From assembly GCF_001870435.1 (NCBI RefSeq), contig NZ_MDDR01000057.1, positions 124,001 through 188,000 on the forward strand: a DNA stretch of 64,000 nt, read 5' to 3'. This DNA is from Pseudomonas costantinii (GTDB taxonomy: Bacteria > Pseudomonadota > Gammaproteobacteria > Pseudomonadales > Pseudomonadaceae). Below the pieces are notes generated by a model, which did not search any database, was not told the DNA's origin, and worked only from the letters and a program-made list of their open reading frames with translations. The first letter of the stretch is position 1. Every line of letters starts with the position of its first letter. Below are positions 44,066-51,626 of the stretch, in pieces. The translations under genes were made by a program, and so were the position numbers.

Positions 44066-45436
44066 ATGCAGCTCTCTTCGCTCACTGCGGTTTCCCCTGT
44101 TGACGGCCGCTACGCCGGCAAAACCCAGGCCCTGCGCCCTATTTTCAGCGAATACGGCTTGATCCGTGCTCGTGTTCTGGTTGAAGTGCGCTGGCTCCAG
44201 CGCCTGGCCGCTCACCCCGCCATCAGCGAAGTGCCGGCGTTCTCCGCGCAAGCCAACGCTGTATTGAACACCCTGGCGGAAAACTTCTCTCTGGAGCACG
44301 CCGAGCGTGTCAAAGAGATCGAGCGCACCACCAACCACGACGTAAAAGCCATCGAATACCTGCTCAAAGAGCAAGCCGCCAAGCTGCCGGAACTGGCCCA
44401 GGTCAGCGAGTTCATCCACTTTGCCTGCACCAGCGAGGACATCAACAACCTGTCCCACGCCCTGATGCTGCGCGAAGGCCGTGATGACGTGATGCTGCCA
44501 CTGATGCGCCAGACCGCCAACGCCATCCGCGAACTGGCCATCCGCTTCGCCGACGTGCCGATGCTGTCGCGCACCCACGGCCAGCCGGCGTCGCCGACCA
44601 CCCTGGGTAAAGAACTGGCCAACGTGGTGTACCGCCTGGAGCGCCAGATCGCTCAAGTCGCCGCCGTACCGCTGCTGGGCAAGATCAACGGCGCCGTGGG
44701 CAACTACAACGCCCACCTCTCCGCCTACCCTGAGATCGACTGGGAAGAAAACGCCCGCGCCTTCATCGAAGACGAGCTGGGCCTGGGCTTCAACCCATAC
44801 ACCACGCAGATCGAACCGCACGACTACATCGCCGAGCTGTTCGACGCCATTGCGCGCTTCAACACCATCCTGATCGACTTCGATCGCGATATCTGGGGCT
44901 ACATCTCCCTGGGCTACTTCAAGCAGCGCACCATTGCCGGTGAAATCGGTTCGTCGACCATGCCGCACAAGGTCAACCCGATCGACTTCGAAAACTCCGA
45001 AGGCAACCTCGGCATCGCCAACGCCCTGTTCCAGCACCTGGCCAGCAAGTTGCCGATCTCCCGCTGGCAGCGCGACCTGACCGACTCCACCGTGCTGCGC
45101 AACCTCGGCGTGGGCTTCGCTCACAGCGTGATCGCGTACGAAGCCAGCCTCAAAGGCATCAGCAAGCTTGAGCTTAACGAGCAGAAGATCGCCGCTGACC
45201 TGGATGCTTGCTGGGAAGTGTTGGCCGAGCCGATCCAGACCGTGATGCGCCGCTACAACATCGAAAACCCTTACGAGAAGCTGAAAGAATTGACGCGCGG
45301 CAAAGGCATCACCTCTGACGCACTGCAGACTTTCATCGACGGCCTGGATATGCCAGCCGCGGCCAAGGCCGAGCTGAAACTGCTCACCCCGGCCAACTAC
45401 ATCGGCAACGCTGTAGAGCAAGCCAAGCGCATCTGA
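44066..45436 (+). CDS. purB: Adenylosuccinate lyase
   Basis: PurB catalyses two fumarate-releasing steps: SAICAR to AICAR, and adenylosuccinate to AMP. The 456-residue protein has exactly the E. coli length, with the superfamily signature SSTMPHKVNPIDFEN, RTTNHDVKAIEY and SRTHGQPASPTTLG. ATG 44066 gives the normal N-terminus (LSSLTAVSPVDGRYA); the open frame extends upstream but is not conserved. A terminator follows 20 nt after the stop. Confidence 0.98.
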   Translation: MQLSSLTAVSPVDGRYAGKTQALRPIFSEYGLIRARVLVEVRWLQRLAAHPAISEVPAFSAQANAVLNTLAENFSLEHAERVKEIERTTNHDVKAIEYLLKEQAAKLPELAQVSEFIHFACTSEDINNLSHALMLREGRDDVMLPLMRQTANAIRELAIRFADVPMLSRTHGQPASPTTLGKELANVVYRLERQIAQVAAVPLLGKINGAVGNYNAHLSAYPEIDWEENARAFIEDELGLGFNPYTTQIEPHDYIAELFDAIARFNTILIDFDRDIWGYISLGYFKQRTIAGEIGSSTMPHKVNPIDFENSEGNLGIANALFQHLASKLPISRWQRDLTDSTVLRNLGVGFAHSVIAYEASLKGISKLELNEQKIAADLDACWEVLAEPIQTVMRRYNIENPYEKLKELTRGKGITSDALQTFIDGLDMPAAAKAELKLLTPANYIGNAVEQAKRI

Positions 45437-45456
45437 TCATCGCAAGACCCTTTGAG

Positions 45457-45482
45457 ACGCCCGGCCGCGCCGGGCGTTTTTA
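45457..45482 (+). terminator. Rho-independent terminator after purB
   Basis: ACGCCCGGC (45457-45465) pairs perfectly with GCCGGGCGT (45469-45477), running into TTTTTATT. Strong intrinsic terminator. Confidence 0.9.
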
Positions 45483-45520
45483 TTCCAGTCTTAAAAGTGC
45501 TTTCTTTCAATAGGTTACAC

Positions 45521-46687
45521 ATGAATCCTGACATCCCTCTTCAACTTCTGGGCGGCATCACGGCACGGGAATTCCTGCGCGACTACTGGCAGAAAAAACC
45601 GCTGCTGATCCGCCAGGCCATCCCTGATTTCGAAAGCCCGATCGACGCCGACGAACTGGCAGGCTTAGCCCTGGAAGAAGAAGTCGAATCGCGCTTGGTG
45701 ATCGAGCACGGCGAGCGCCCTTGGGAACTGCGCCGCGGCCCATTCGCCGAAGACGCATTCAGCACCCTGCCCGAGCGCGAGTGGACCCTGTTGGTGCAGG
45801 CCGTCGACCAGTTCGTACCGGAAGTTGCCGAGTTGCTGGAGCAGTTCCGCTTCCTGCCAAGCTGGCGCATCGACGACGTGATGATCAGCTTTGCTGCACC
45901 AGGCGGTAGCGTAGGCCCACACTTCGACAACTATGATGTGTTCCTGCTGCAAGCCCAGGGCAAGCGCAACTGGAAAATCGGCCAGATGTGCAACTCCGAA
46001 AGCCCGTTGCTGCAACACGCAGACTTGCGCATCCTCGCCGAATTCGAAGAAAGCGCCGAATGGGTGCTGGAACCGGGCGATATGCTCTACCTGCCGCCAC
46101 GCCTGGCGCATTTCGGCATTGCCGAAGATGACTGCATGACCTACTCGGTGGGCTTCCGCGCACCAAGCGCCGCCGAAGTATTGACTCACTTCACCGACTT
46201 CCTGAGCCAGTACCTGACGGACGAAGAGCGTTACACCGACGCCGACGCCCAGCCGGTCAGCGACCCGCACCAGATTCAAGGTGACGCGCTCGACCGTCTG
46301 AAAGGCCTGCTGGCCGAGCACATGAGCGACGAGCGCATGCTGCTGACCTGGTTCGGCCAGTTCATGACCGAGCCGCGCTACCCGGAACTGGTGGCAGGCG
46401 AAGAACTGGACGAGAAAGACTTCGTCAACAGCCTGCAAGACGGCGCGATTCTGGTCCGCAACCCGAGCGCACGCATGGCCTGGTCGGAAGTCGACGATGA
46501 CGTGCTGCTGTTCGCCAGCGGCCAGAGCCGTTATCTGCCGGGCAAGCTGCGTGAACTGCTGAAACTGATTTGCGCCGCCGACGCCCTGCACGCCGAAAAC
46601 CTCGGCCCGTGGCTCGCGGATGAAGATGGCCGCGATCTGCTGTGCGAACTGGTCAAGCAAGGAAGCCTGGGATTTGCCGATGAATAA
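45521..46687 (+). CDS. roxA: Ribosomal protein L16 arginine 3-hydroxylase, JmjC oxygenase
   Basis: RoxA (YcfD) is a 2-oxoglutarate/Fe(II) oxygenase that hydroxylates an arginine of L16. The 388-residue protein has the JmjC iron site H134-x-D136 (GPHFDNYDVF) and distal H197 (PPRLAHFGI), followed by the helical dimerisation and winged-helix region. Length is near the E. coli enzyme. The ATG at 45521 starts the conserved part. The last 8 bases overlap the GNAT gene, so both are coupled. Confidence 0.92.
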   Translation: MNPDIPLQLLGGITAREFLRDYWQKKPLLIRQAIPDFESPIDADELAGLALEEEVESRLVIEHGERPWELRRGPFAEDAFSTLPEREWTLLVQAVDQFVPEVAELLEQFRFLPSWRIDDVMISFAAPGGSVGPHFDNYDVFLLQAQGKRNWKIGQMCNSESPLLQHADLRILAEFEESAEWVLEPGDMLYLPPRLAHFGIAEDDCMTYSVGFRAPSAAEVLTHFTDFLSQYLTDEERYTDADAQPVSDPHQIQGDALDRLKGLLAEHMSDERMLLTWFGQFMTEPRYPELVAGEELDEKDFVNSLQDGAILVRNPSARMAWSEVDDDVLLFASGQSRYLPGKLRELLKLICAADALHAENLGPWLADEDGRDLLCELVKQGSLGFADE

Positions 46688-47102
46688 AATTCACGTAAGT
46701 GTCGCGGACTGGCAAAAGGATATCGCTGAGATTCGGCGCATTCGTGAAGCGGTATTTATCGCTGAGCAATCGGTTCCCCCCGAGCTGGAATGGGATGCTG
46801 ACGACGCAGGTGCCGTGCACTTCCTGGCGTTCGAAGGCGACTTTCCAATCGGCACCGCTCGGCTGCTGCCCAGTGGCGAAATTGGGCGCGTATCAGTGCT
46901 CAAAGACTGGCGCGGACTGAAGGTCGGCGACAAGCTGATGGAAGCCGTGATTGGCATGGCCGAAAAGCGCGGCCAGACCAAACAGTTTCTCAGCGCACAG
47001 GTGTATGCGGCGCCGTTCTATGAGCGACTGGGCTTCAAGATCGTCAGTGATGAGTTTCTTGAGGTCGGGATTCCGCACGTGGATATGGTGCGCGAAGGCT
47101 GA
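46680..47102 (+). CDS. GNAT-family N-acetyltransferase
   Basis: A 140-residue single-domain GNAT. The N-terminal IREAVFIAEQSVPPELEWD, the acetyl-CoA loop region (GEIGRVSVLKDWRGLKVGDKLM, with the arginine of the R/Q-x-x-G-x-G/A signature partly diverged as RGLKVG) and the C-terminal YAAPFYERLGFKIV support the family. The substrate is unknown. The 8-nt overlap with roxA suggests a joint role, perhaps in ribosome or protein modification, but this is inference. A degenerate REP follows at about 47121-47135. Confidence 0.9.
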   Translation: MNKIHVSVADWQKDIAEIRRIREAVFIAEQSVPPELEWDADDAGAVHFLAFEGDFPIGTARLLPSGEIGRVSVLKDWRGLKVGDKLMEAVIGMAEKRGQTKQFLSAQVYAAPFYERLGFKIVSDEFLEVGIPHVDMVREG

Positions 47103-47120
47103 CAACCTGTGATGAGTGGG

Positions 47121-47135
47121 CCCGCTCGCCACAAC
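47121..47135. repeat. Degenerate half REP
   Basis: GCCCGCTCGCCACAA is the inverted core of the TTGTGGCGAGCGGGC palindrome seen intact at 16411. Only one arm is well conserved here. Confidence 0.5.
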
Positions 47136-47235
47136 AAGGCCGCCTCACGCTGCTGGCTTGATCCTTACTAAACTTGCGACCTGCCAGGCCGACAAACTGG
47201 CACTATCAAGACTTTGACTCGCAGAGATAACGGAC

Positions 47236-47973
47236 ATGTCCCTACGCACCCTGCTCACCGCCCTCCTCCTGGCTGCCAGCGCTTCAGCAATGGCCGACAC
47301 CGAAGTCGTCAACCTGAGCAACCGCACCAGCGCTGACTTGCTGCCAGTCGCACAGAATTTTATCGGCAAGGACGGCACCGTCAGCGCTTACGGCAATCAA
47401 CTCATCGTGAATGCCGACCCCGGCAAGATCCAGGACCTGCGCGCCCTACTCTCGCAACTGGACACACCCGCCAAGCGCCTGCTGATCACCGTCGACACTA
47501 ACGAAAACAATCAGCAGAACACCGGCGATAGCCAGACCCGCATCATCAGTTACGGCACCGCCAGCCGTGACGGCGGCATCCAGCAGATCCAGGCCAGCGA
47601 AGGCGTGCCCGCACTGATTCAAGTCGGCCAGAGCGTGCCGTTGACCACCACCCAACCCGACGCCTACGGCCGCCCGCAGAACCAGACCCAGTATCGCAAC
47701 GTCACCCAAGGTTTCTACGTCACCGCCAGCGTCACCGGCGAGACCGTTCACCTAGCCATCAGCACCAATCGTGACCGCATGAGCCAGGAACGTCCCGATG
47801 TAGTGAATATTCAAAGTACCGACACAACCGTCAGCGGCCGTCTGGGTGAATGGATTTCCCTGGCGGGCATCAATCGCGAGACACAGGCCGACAAATCCTC
47901 TACAACCCGCAGCTACTCTACTCAGGGCCGCGATGACCTGACTTTACGGGTCAAGGTCGACACCCTGAACTGA
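47236..47973 (+). CDS. Exported orphan secretin-like protein (N-domain plus short secretin core)
   Basis: A 245-residue exported protein. A signal peptide ends around SAMA (residue 20). Residues about 22-80 resemble a secretin N-domain (YGNQLIVNADPGKIQDLRAL). Residues about 115-245 recall the start of a secretin core, with ALIQVGQSVPLTT and then NVTQGFYVTASVTGETVHLAI. It is far shorter than true secretins (over 400 residues), and no type II, III or IV pilus partner gene is near. It may be a periplasmic or outer-membrane relative with another job. Function unknown; it sits 493 bp ahead of aceA. Confidence 0.78.
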   Translation: MSLRTLLTALLLAASASAMADTEVVNLSNRTSADLLPVAQNFIGKDGTVSAYGNQLIVNADPGKIQDLRALLSQLDTPAKRLLITVDTNENNQQNTGDSQTRIISYGTASRDGGIQQIQASEGVPALIQVGQSVPLTTTQPDAYGRPQNQTQYRNVTQGFYVTASVTGETVHLAISTNRDRMSQERPDVVNIQSTDTTVSGRLGEWISLAGINRETQADKSSTTRSYSTQGRDDLTLRVKVDTLN

Positions 47974-48466
47974 AGCACCAAAAACTGACTGGCGGGTCGC
48001 ATTAGACTAAAGATGTAGTGCCACAGAAAAAGCACTACAAAACATTTGACGATCCAAAAAAGCCTGTGCATGATGGCCTCGCTCCCGCTAATCAGAGGCC
48101 CTGGCAAGGGCCTTCGGATCGCCGCTCTAAGCCACCCACCTGAGCCGATTCGTGTCTGTACCGCCCACAAGGTGTGTTTGACGAGGTTGCGACTGGAACG
48201 AAGTTGTCCCGAGGGACGGAAGCTAACCAGGTAACCCGGCAATACACTGACTGACCGTACCAAGGCCCACGACGCCCGAAGACTGTTCGCAGTTCGCCCT
48301 TACCTGCTCAACTCTCCCTCTCGTCACTCGTTCATCCCGTCGCCTTCCCCGCCAAACCTGACTTGACCGCCTAAGCTTCTGGTCAGCGAGCAGCCATAAC
48401 CACGCACTGAATACGTGGCTGGCAAATGGAATTTTCCACCTAGACCTATGCGACGAGGTTTTCCCC
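47974..48466. promoter_or_regulatory. aceA upstream region with inverted repeat and C-rich leader
   Basis: No convincing gene lies in these 493 bp. TGTAGTGC (48014-48021) and GCACTACA (48032-48039) form a perfect 8-bp inverted repeat with a 10-base centre. GGCCCT/AGGGCC makes a small hairpin near 48096. The stretch 48301-48360 has 29 C and only 7 G by my count, which resembles a Rho-utilisation leader. An open frame at 48046-48234 looks non-coding. Confidence 0.4.
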
Positions 48467-49792
48467 ATGGCACTGACACGCGAACAGCAAATTGCAGCCC
48501 TTGAAAAAGACTGGGCTGAAAACCCACGCTGGAAAGGCGTGACCCGCGCTTATTCTGCTGCTGACGTCGTCCGCCTGCGTGGCTCGGTTCAACCTGAGCA
48601 CACCTTTGCAAAACTCGGCGCCGAGAAGCTGTGGAACCTGGTCACCCAAGGTGCCAAGCCTTCCTTCCGCCCCGATAAAGATTTCGTCAACTGCATGGGC
48701 GCCCTGACCGGCGGCCAGGCAGTACAACAGGTAAAAGCCGGTATCCAGGCGATCTACCTGTCCGGCTGGCAAGTGGCGGCGGACAACAACTCCGCTGAAT
48801 CCATGTACCCCGACCAATCGCTGTACCCGGTGGACTCCGTACCAACCGTGGTCAAGCGCATCAACAACTCGTTCCGTCGCGCCGACCAGATCCAGTGGAA
48901 AGCCGGCAAGAACCCAGGCGACGCAGGTTACATCGACTACTTCGCGCCGATCGTGGCTGACGCCGAAGCCGGTTTCGGCGGCGTGCTGAACGCCTACGAG
49001 CTGATGAAGAGCATGATCGAGGCAGGCGCTGCCGGCGTGCACTTCGAAGACCAGCTTGCTTCGGTGAAGAAATGTGGCCACATGGGCGGTAAGGTACTGG
49101 TGCCGACCCAGGAAGCCGTACAGAAACTGACCGCTGCCCGCCTGGCCGCTGACGTTGCCGGTACGCCGACCATCATCCTGGCGCGTACCGACGCGAACGC
49201 CGCTGACTTGCTGACGTCGGATTGCGACCCGTACGACAAGCCATTCGTTACTGGCGAGCGTACCCAAGAAGGTTTCTATAAAGTGCGCGCCGGTCTCGAC
49301 CAGGCCATCGCTCGCGGCCTGGCCTACGCGCCATACGCCGACCTGATCTGGTGCGAAACCGCCAAGCCGGACCTGGACGAGGCTCGTCGCTTTGCTGAAG
49401 CGATCAAGAAGGAATACCCGGACCAGTTGCTGTCCTACAACTGCTCGCCTTCTTTCAACTGGAAGAAGAACCTGGACGACGCGACCATCGCCAAGTTCCA
49501 GCGCGAGCTGTCTGCCATGGGCTACAAGCACCAGTTCATTACCCTGGCCGGCATTCACAACATGTGGCACAGCATGTTCAACCTGGCGCACGACTACGCC
49601 CGCAACGACATGACTGCCTACGTGAAGCTGCAAGAACAAGAGTTCGCTGACGCCGCCAAGGGCTACACCTTTGTGGCTCACCAGCAGGAAGTGGGGACTG
49701 GCTACTTTGACGACATGACTACTGTGATCCAGGGTGGCTCCTCGTCCGTGACTGCACTGACCGGCTCGACCGAAGAAGAGCAGTTCCACTAA
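48467..49792 (+). CDS. aceA: Isocitrate lyase
   Basis: AceA splits isocitrate to glyoxylate and succinate, the entry step of the glyoxylate shunt. The 441-residue protein carries the catalytic signature KKCGH at 201-205 (C203) and other conserved parts such as DADAEAGFGG-type ADAEAGFGGVLNAYELM and NCSPSFNW. CGAGG precedes the ATG at 48467. It is the shorter isocitrate lyase type, as in E. coli; from memory P. aeruginosa has a longer (about 531-residue) form. A double hairpin ends the gene. Malate synthase is not in the window. Confidence 0.97.
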   Translation: MALTREQQIAALEKDWAENPRWKGVTRAYSAADVVRLRGSVQPEHTFAKLGAEKLWNLVTQGAKPSFRPDKDFVNCMGALTGGQAVQQVKAGIQAIYLSGWQVAADNNSAESMYPDQSLYPVDSVPTVVKRINNSFRRADQIQWKAGKNPGDAGYIDYFAPIVADAEAGFGGVLNAYELMKSMIEAGAAGVHFEDQLASVKKCGHMGGKVLVPTQEAVQKLTAARLAADVAGTPTIILARTDANAADLLTSDCDPYDKPFVTGERTQEGFYKVRAGLDQAIARGLAYAPYADLIWCETAKPDLDEARRFAEAIKKEYPDQLLSYNCSPSFNWKKNLDDATIAKFQRELSAMGYKHQFITLAGIHNMWHSMFNLAHDYARNDMTAYVKLQEQEFADAAKGYTFVAHQQEVGTGYFDDMTTVIQGGSSSVTALTGSTEEEQFH

Positions 49793-49857
49793 GCAGCACT
49801 GAGTACACGGCCACGGCGGCCCCACGGAAGACCTAACCGCCGTGCCGCTCAAAGATC

Positions 49858-49886
49858 ACGCCCCGACCTGTTCGGGGCGTTTTTTT
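49858..49886 (+). terminator. Rho-independent terminator after aceA
   Basis: ACGCCCCGA (49858-49866) pairs with TCGGGGCGT (49872-49880) followed by T6. A second perfect stem, CACGGCGG/CCGCCGTG (49812-49819 with 49837-49844), stands just before it. Confidence 0.9.
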
Positions 49887-49927
49887 GCCTCGAAAAAAAA
49901 TCCCCCTGGCACCCTGAAGATCAAAAA

Positions 49928-50016
49928 TGTGGGAGCGGGCTTGCTCGCGAAATCGGCTTGTCAGTTTAAGGTGTGCTAGCTGACCTACCGCATTCGCGAG
50001 CAAGCCCGCTCCCACA
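49928..50016. repeat. REP doublet (REPIN-like), GGGCTTGCTCGCGA class
   Basis: The left half TGTGGGAGCGGGCTTGCTCG begins at 49928; its inverted copy ends at 50016. The two 23-bp arms are perfect complements, with a centre of about 43 bp. This is the best-preserved repeat in the window, which suggests recent amplification. Confidence 0.85.
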
Positions 50017-50070
50017 AGGGGAATGCATTCAGCCTGGAGGTTTTGTGCAAAACATTGACCTAGAGCGGTG

Positions 50071-50084
50071 TTCACATCGATCAA
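50071..50084. promoter_or_regulatory. Candidate Anr/FNR box upstream of nuoA
   Basis: TTCACATCGATCAA matches the palindromic consensus TTGAT-N4-ATCAA at 8 of 10 defined positions. It lies 372 bp before the nuoA ATG, in the region expected to hold the nuo promoter. Oxygen control of the NADH dehydrogenase would fit, but the distance is long and the match imperfect. Confidence 0.25.
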
Positions 50085-50455
50085 ATCGGTTAAAAGATCC
50101 ACGCCAGCAACTAGCGGCAAATCAAGCAAGTAACGGCAACTTCCCTCGCCACACGAGAAACATTCGCTTAAATCCCACGCAAACAACATTCATTATCATT
50201 TGGAGCATGAAAACTTCGTTACCGATTAAACAAAACTCAATTGATAAAACGCCCGCTAATGCCCGCCCCACAAGGGTTACAGCCCCAAGAAGGTGCACTA
50301 TGTGCTTATTCCATCGAATAATTTCGCTATAGGAATTTTACTTGCCCGGTGTTTAGCCATAAAATCACCGCGATTGATTGCAGTGCGACATATCGTCACT
50401 GCATCGTTACTTTTTCGAGCTCAGAGACCTTTGCTCTCTGTTAAGGATTTCCAGC

Positions 50456-50869
50456 ATGACCGAAGCGACAGGACTCATAGCCCACAACTGGGGCTTTGCC
50501 ATTTTCCTCCTCGGTGTTGTCGGCCTTTGCGCCTTCATGCTCGGTGTCTCCAGCCTCCTCGGGTCAAAAGCCTGGGGCCGCAGCAAAAACGAACCGTTCG
50601 AGTCCGGCATGCTGCCTACAGGTGGCGCCCGCTTACGGCTCTCAGCCAAATTCTATCTGGTCGCGATGCTCTTCGTGATCTTCGATATCGAAGCCCTTTT
50701 TCTCTTTGCCTGGTCTGTGTCCGTCCGCGAAAGCGGCTGGACCGGATTCGTCGAAGCCCTCGTTTTCATAGCAATTCTGTTGGCAGGCCTTGTCTACCTA
50801 TTTCGAGTGGGCGCCCTTGATTGGGCTCCGGAAGCTCGTCGCAAGCGGCAAGCGAAGCTGAAACAATGA
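50456..50869 (+). CDS. nuoA: NADH-quinone oxidoreductase subunit A
   Basis: A 137-residue membrane subunit of complex I with three helices; FESGMLPTGGARLRLSAKFYLVAMLFVIFDIEALFLFAW contains the conserved quinone-site loop and the acidic FDIEA motif. I chose the ATG at 50456, with AAGGA 8-12 nt upstream; the frame is open further upstream but not conserved. It opens the nuoA-N operon. nuoB starts 10 nt after its stop. Confidence 0.97.
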   Translation: MTEATGLIAHNWGFAIFLLGVVGLCAFMLGVSSLLGSKAWGRSKNEPFESGMLPTGGARLRLSAKFYLVAMLFVIFDIEALFLFAWSVSVRESGWTGFVEALVFIAILLAGLVYLFRVGALDWAPEARRKRQAKLKQ

Positions 50870-50879
50870 GGCTTTGGCG

Positions 50880-51554
50880 ATGCAATACAATCTCACCAGG
50901 ATCGACCCGGATGCTCCTAACGATCAGTACCCTATCGGCGAACGGGAAACCGTTTCCGATCCGTTAGAAGATCAAGTCCACAAAAACATCTACATGGGCA
51001 AGCTGGAAGACGTGCTGAGTGGCGCGGTCAACTGGGGGCGTAAAAACTCCCTGTGGCCGTACAACTTCGGCCTGTCCTGCTGCTACGTGGAAATGACCAC
51101 CGCCTTCACGGCGCCCCATGACATCGCGCGCTTTGGCGCCGAAGTTATCCGGGCATCACCGCGCCAGGCGGATTTCATGGTTATCGCCGGAACCTGCTTT
51201 ATCAAGATGGCGCCGATCATTCAGCGCCTCTACGAGCAAATGCTCGAGCCGAAGTGGGTTATCTCCATGGGTTCGTGCGCCAACTCCGGTGGCATGTACG
51301 ACATCTACTCCGTCGTTCAAGGGGTGGACAAGTTCCTGCCCGTGGACGTCTACGTGCCTGGCTGCCCGCCTCGCCCTGAAGCATTTCTGCAAGGCTTGAT
51401 GCTGTTGCAGGAATCGATCGGCAAGGAGCGTCGTCCGCTTTCCTGGGTCGTCGGCGATCAAGGCGTGTACCGCGCCGAGATGCCTTCGCAAAAGGAAGAG
51501 CGCCGCGAACAGCGAATCGCAGTCACCAACCTGCGCAGCCCTGACGAAGTCTGA
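50880..51554 (+). CDS. nuoB: NADH-quinone oxidoreductase subunit B
   Basis: A 224-residue peripheral subunit carrying the N2 iron-sulfur cluster next to the quinone site. The cluster cysteines are seen in GLSCCYVEM, GTCFIKMAP and VPGCPPRPEAF, with SMGSCANSGG in between. ATG 50880 is preferred to the in-frame TTG two codons earlier; TGAGGC overlaps the end of nuoA. A 72-nt gap separates it from nuoCD. Confidence 0.98.
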   Translation: MQYNLTRIDPDAPNDQYPIGERETVSDPLEDQVHKNIYMGKLEDVLSGAVNWGRKNSLWPYNFGLSCCYVEMTTAFTAPHDIARFGAEVIRASPRQADFMVIAGTCFIKMAPIIQRLYEQMLEPKWVISMGSCANSGGMYDIYSVVQGVDKFLPVDVYVPGCPPRPEAFLQGLMLLQESIGKERRPLSWVVGDQGVYRAEMPSQKEERREQRIAVTNLRSPDEV

Positions 51555-51626
51555 TCCAGCCCGCTTCTTCTATAGAACGAAAACCTGGCTTCATTCTTTA
51601 CGTTGACCCAAAGCGATAAAAAAACC

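Larger units (their letters stand above)
49887..50455. promoter_or_regulatory. nuo operon upstream region
   Basis: The spacer between the aceA terminator and nuoA holds a REP doublet (49928-50016), an Anr/FNR-like sequence (50071-50084) and an AT-rich stretch (about 50150-50340) that should carry the nuo promoter(s). I see no gene. The composition of 50160-50260 is clearly lower in GC than the flanks. Confidence 0.45.

Noticed and set aside
48046..48234. 62-codon ORF between the secretin-like gene and aceA
   Set aside because: Starts at TTG without a ribosome-binding site, has a composition unlike neighbouring genes and no recognisable feature.
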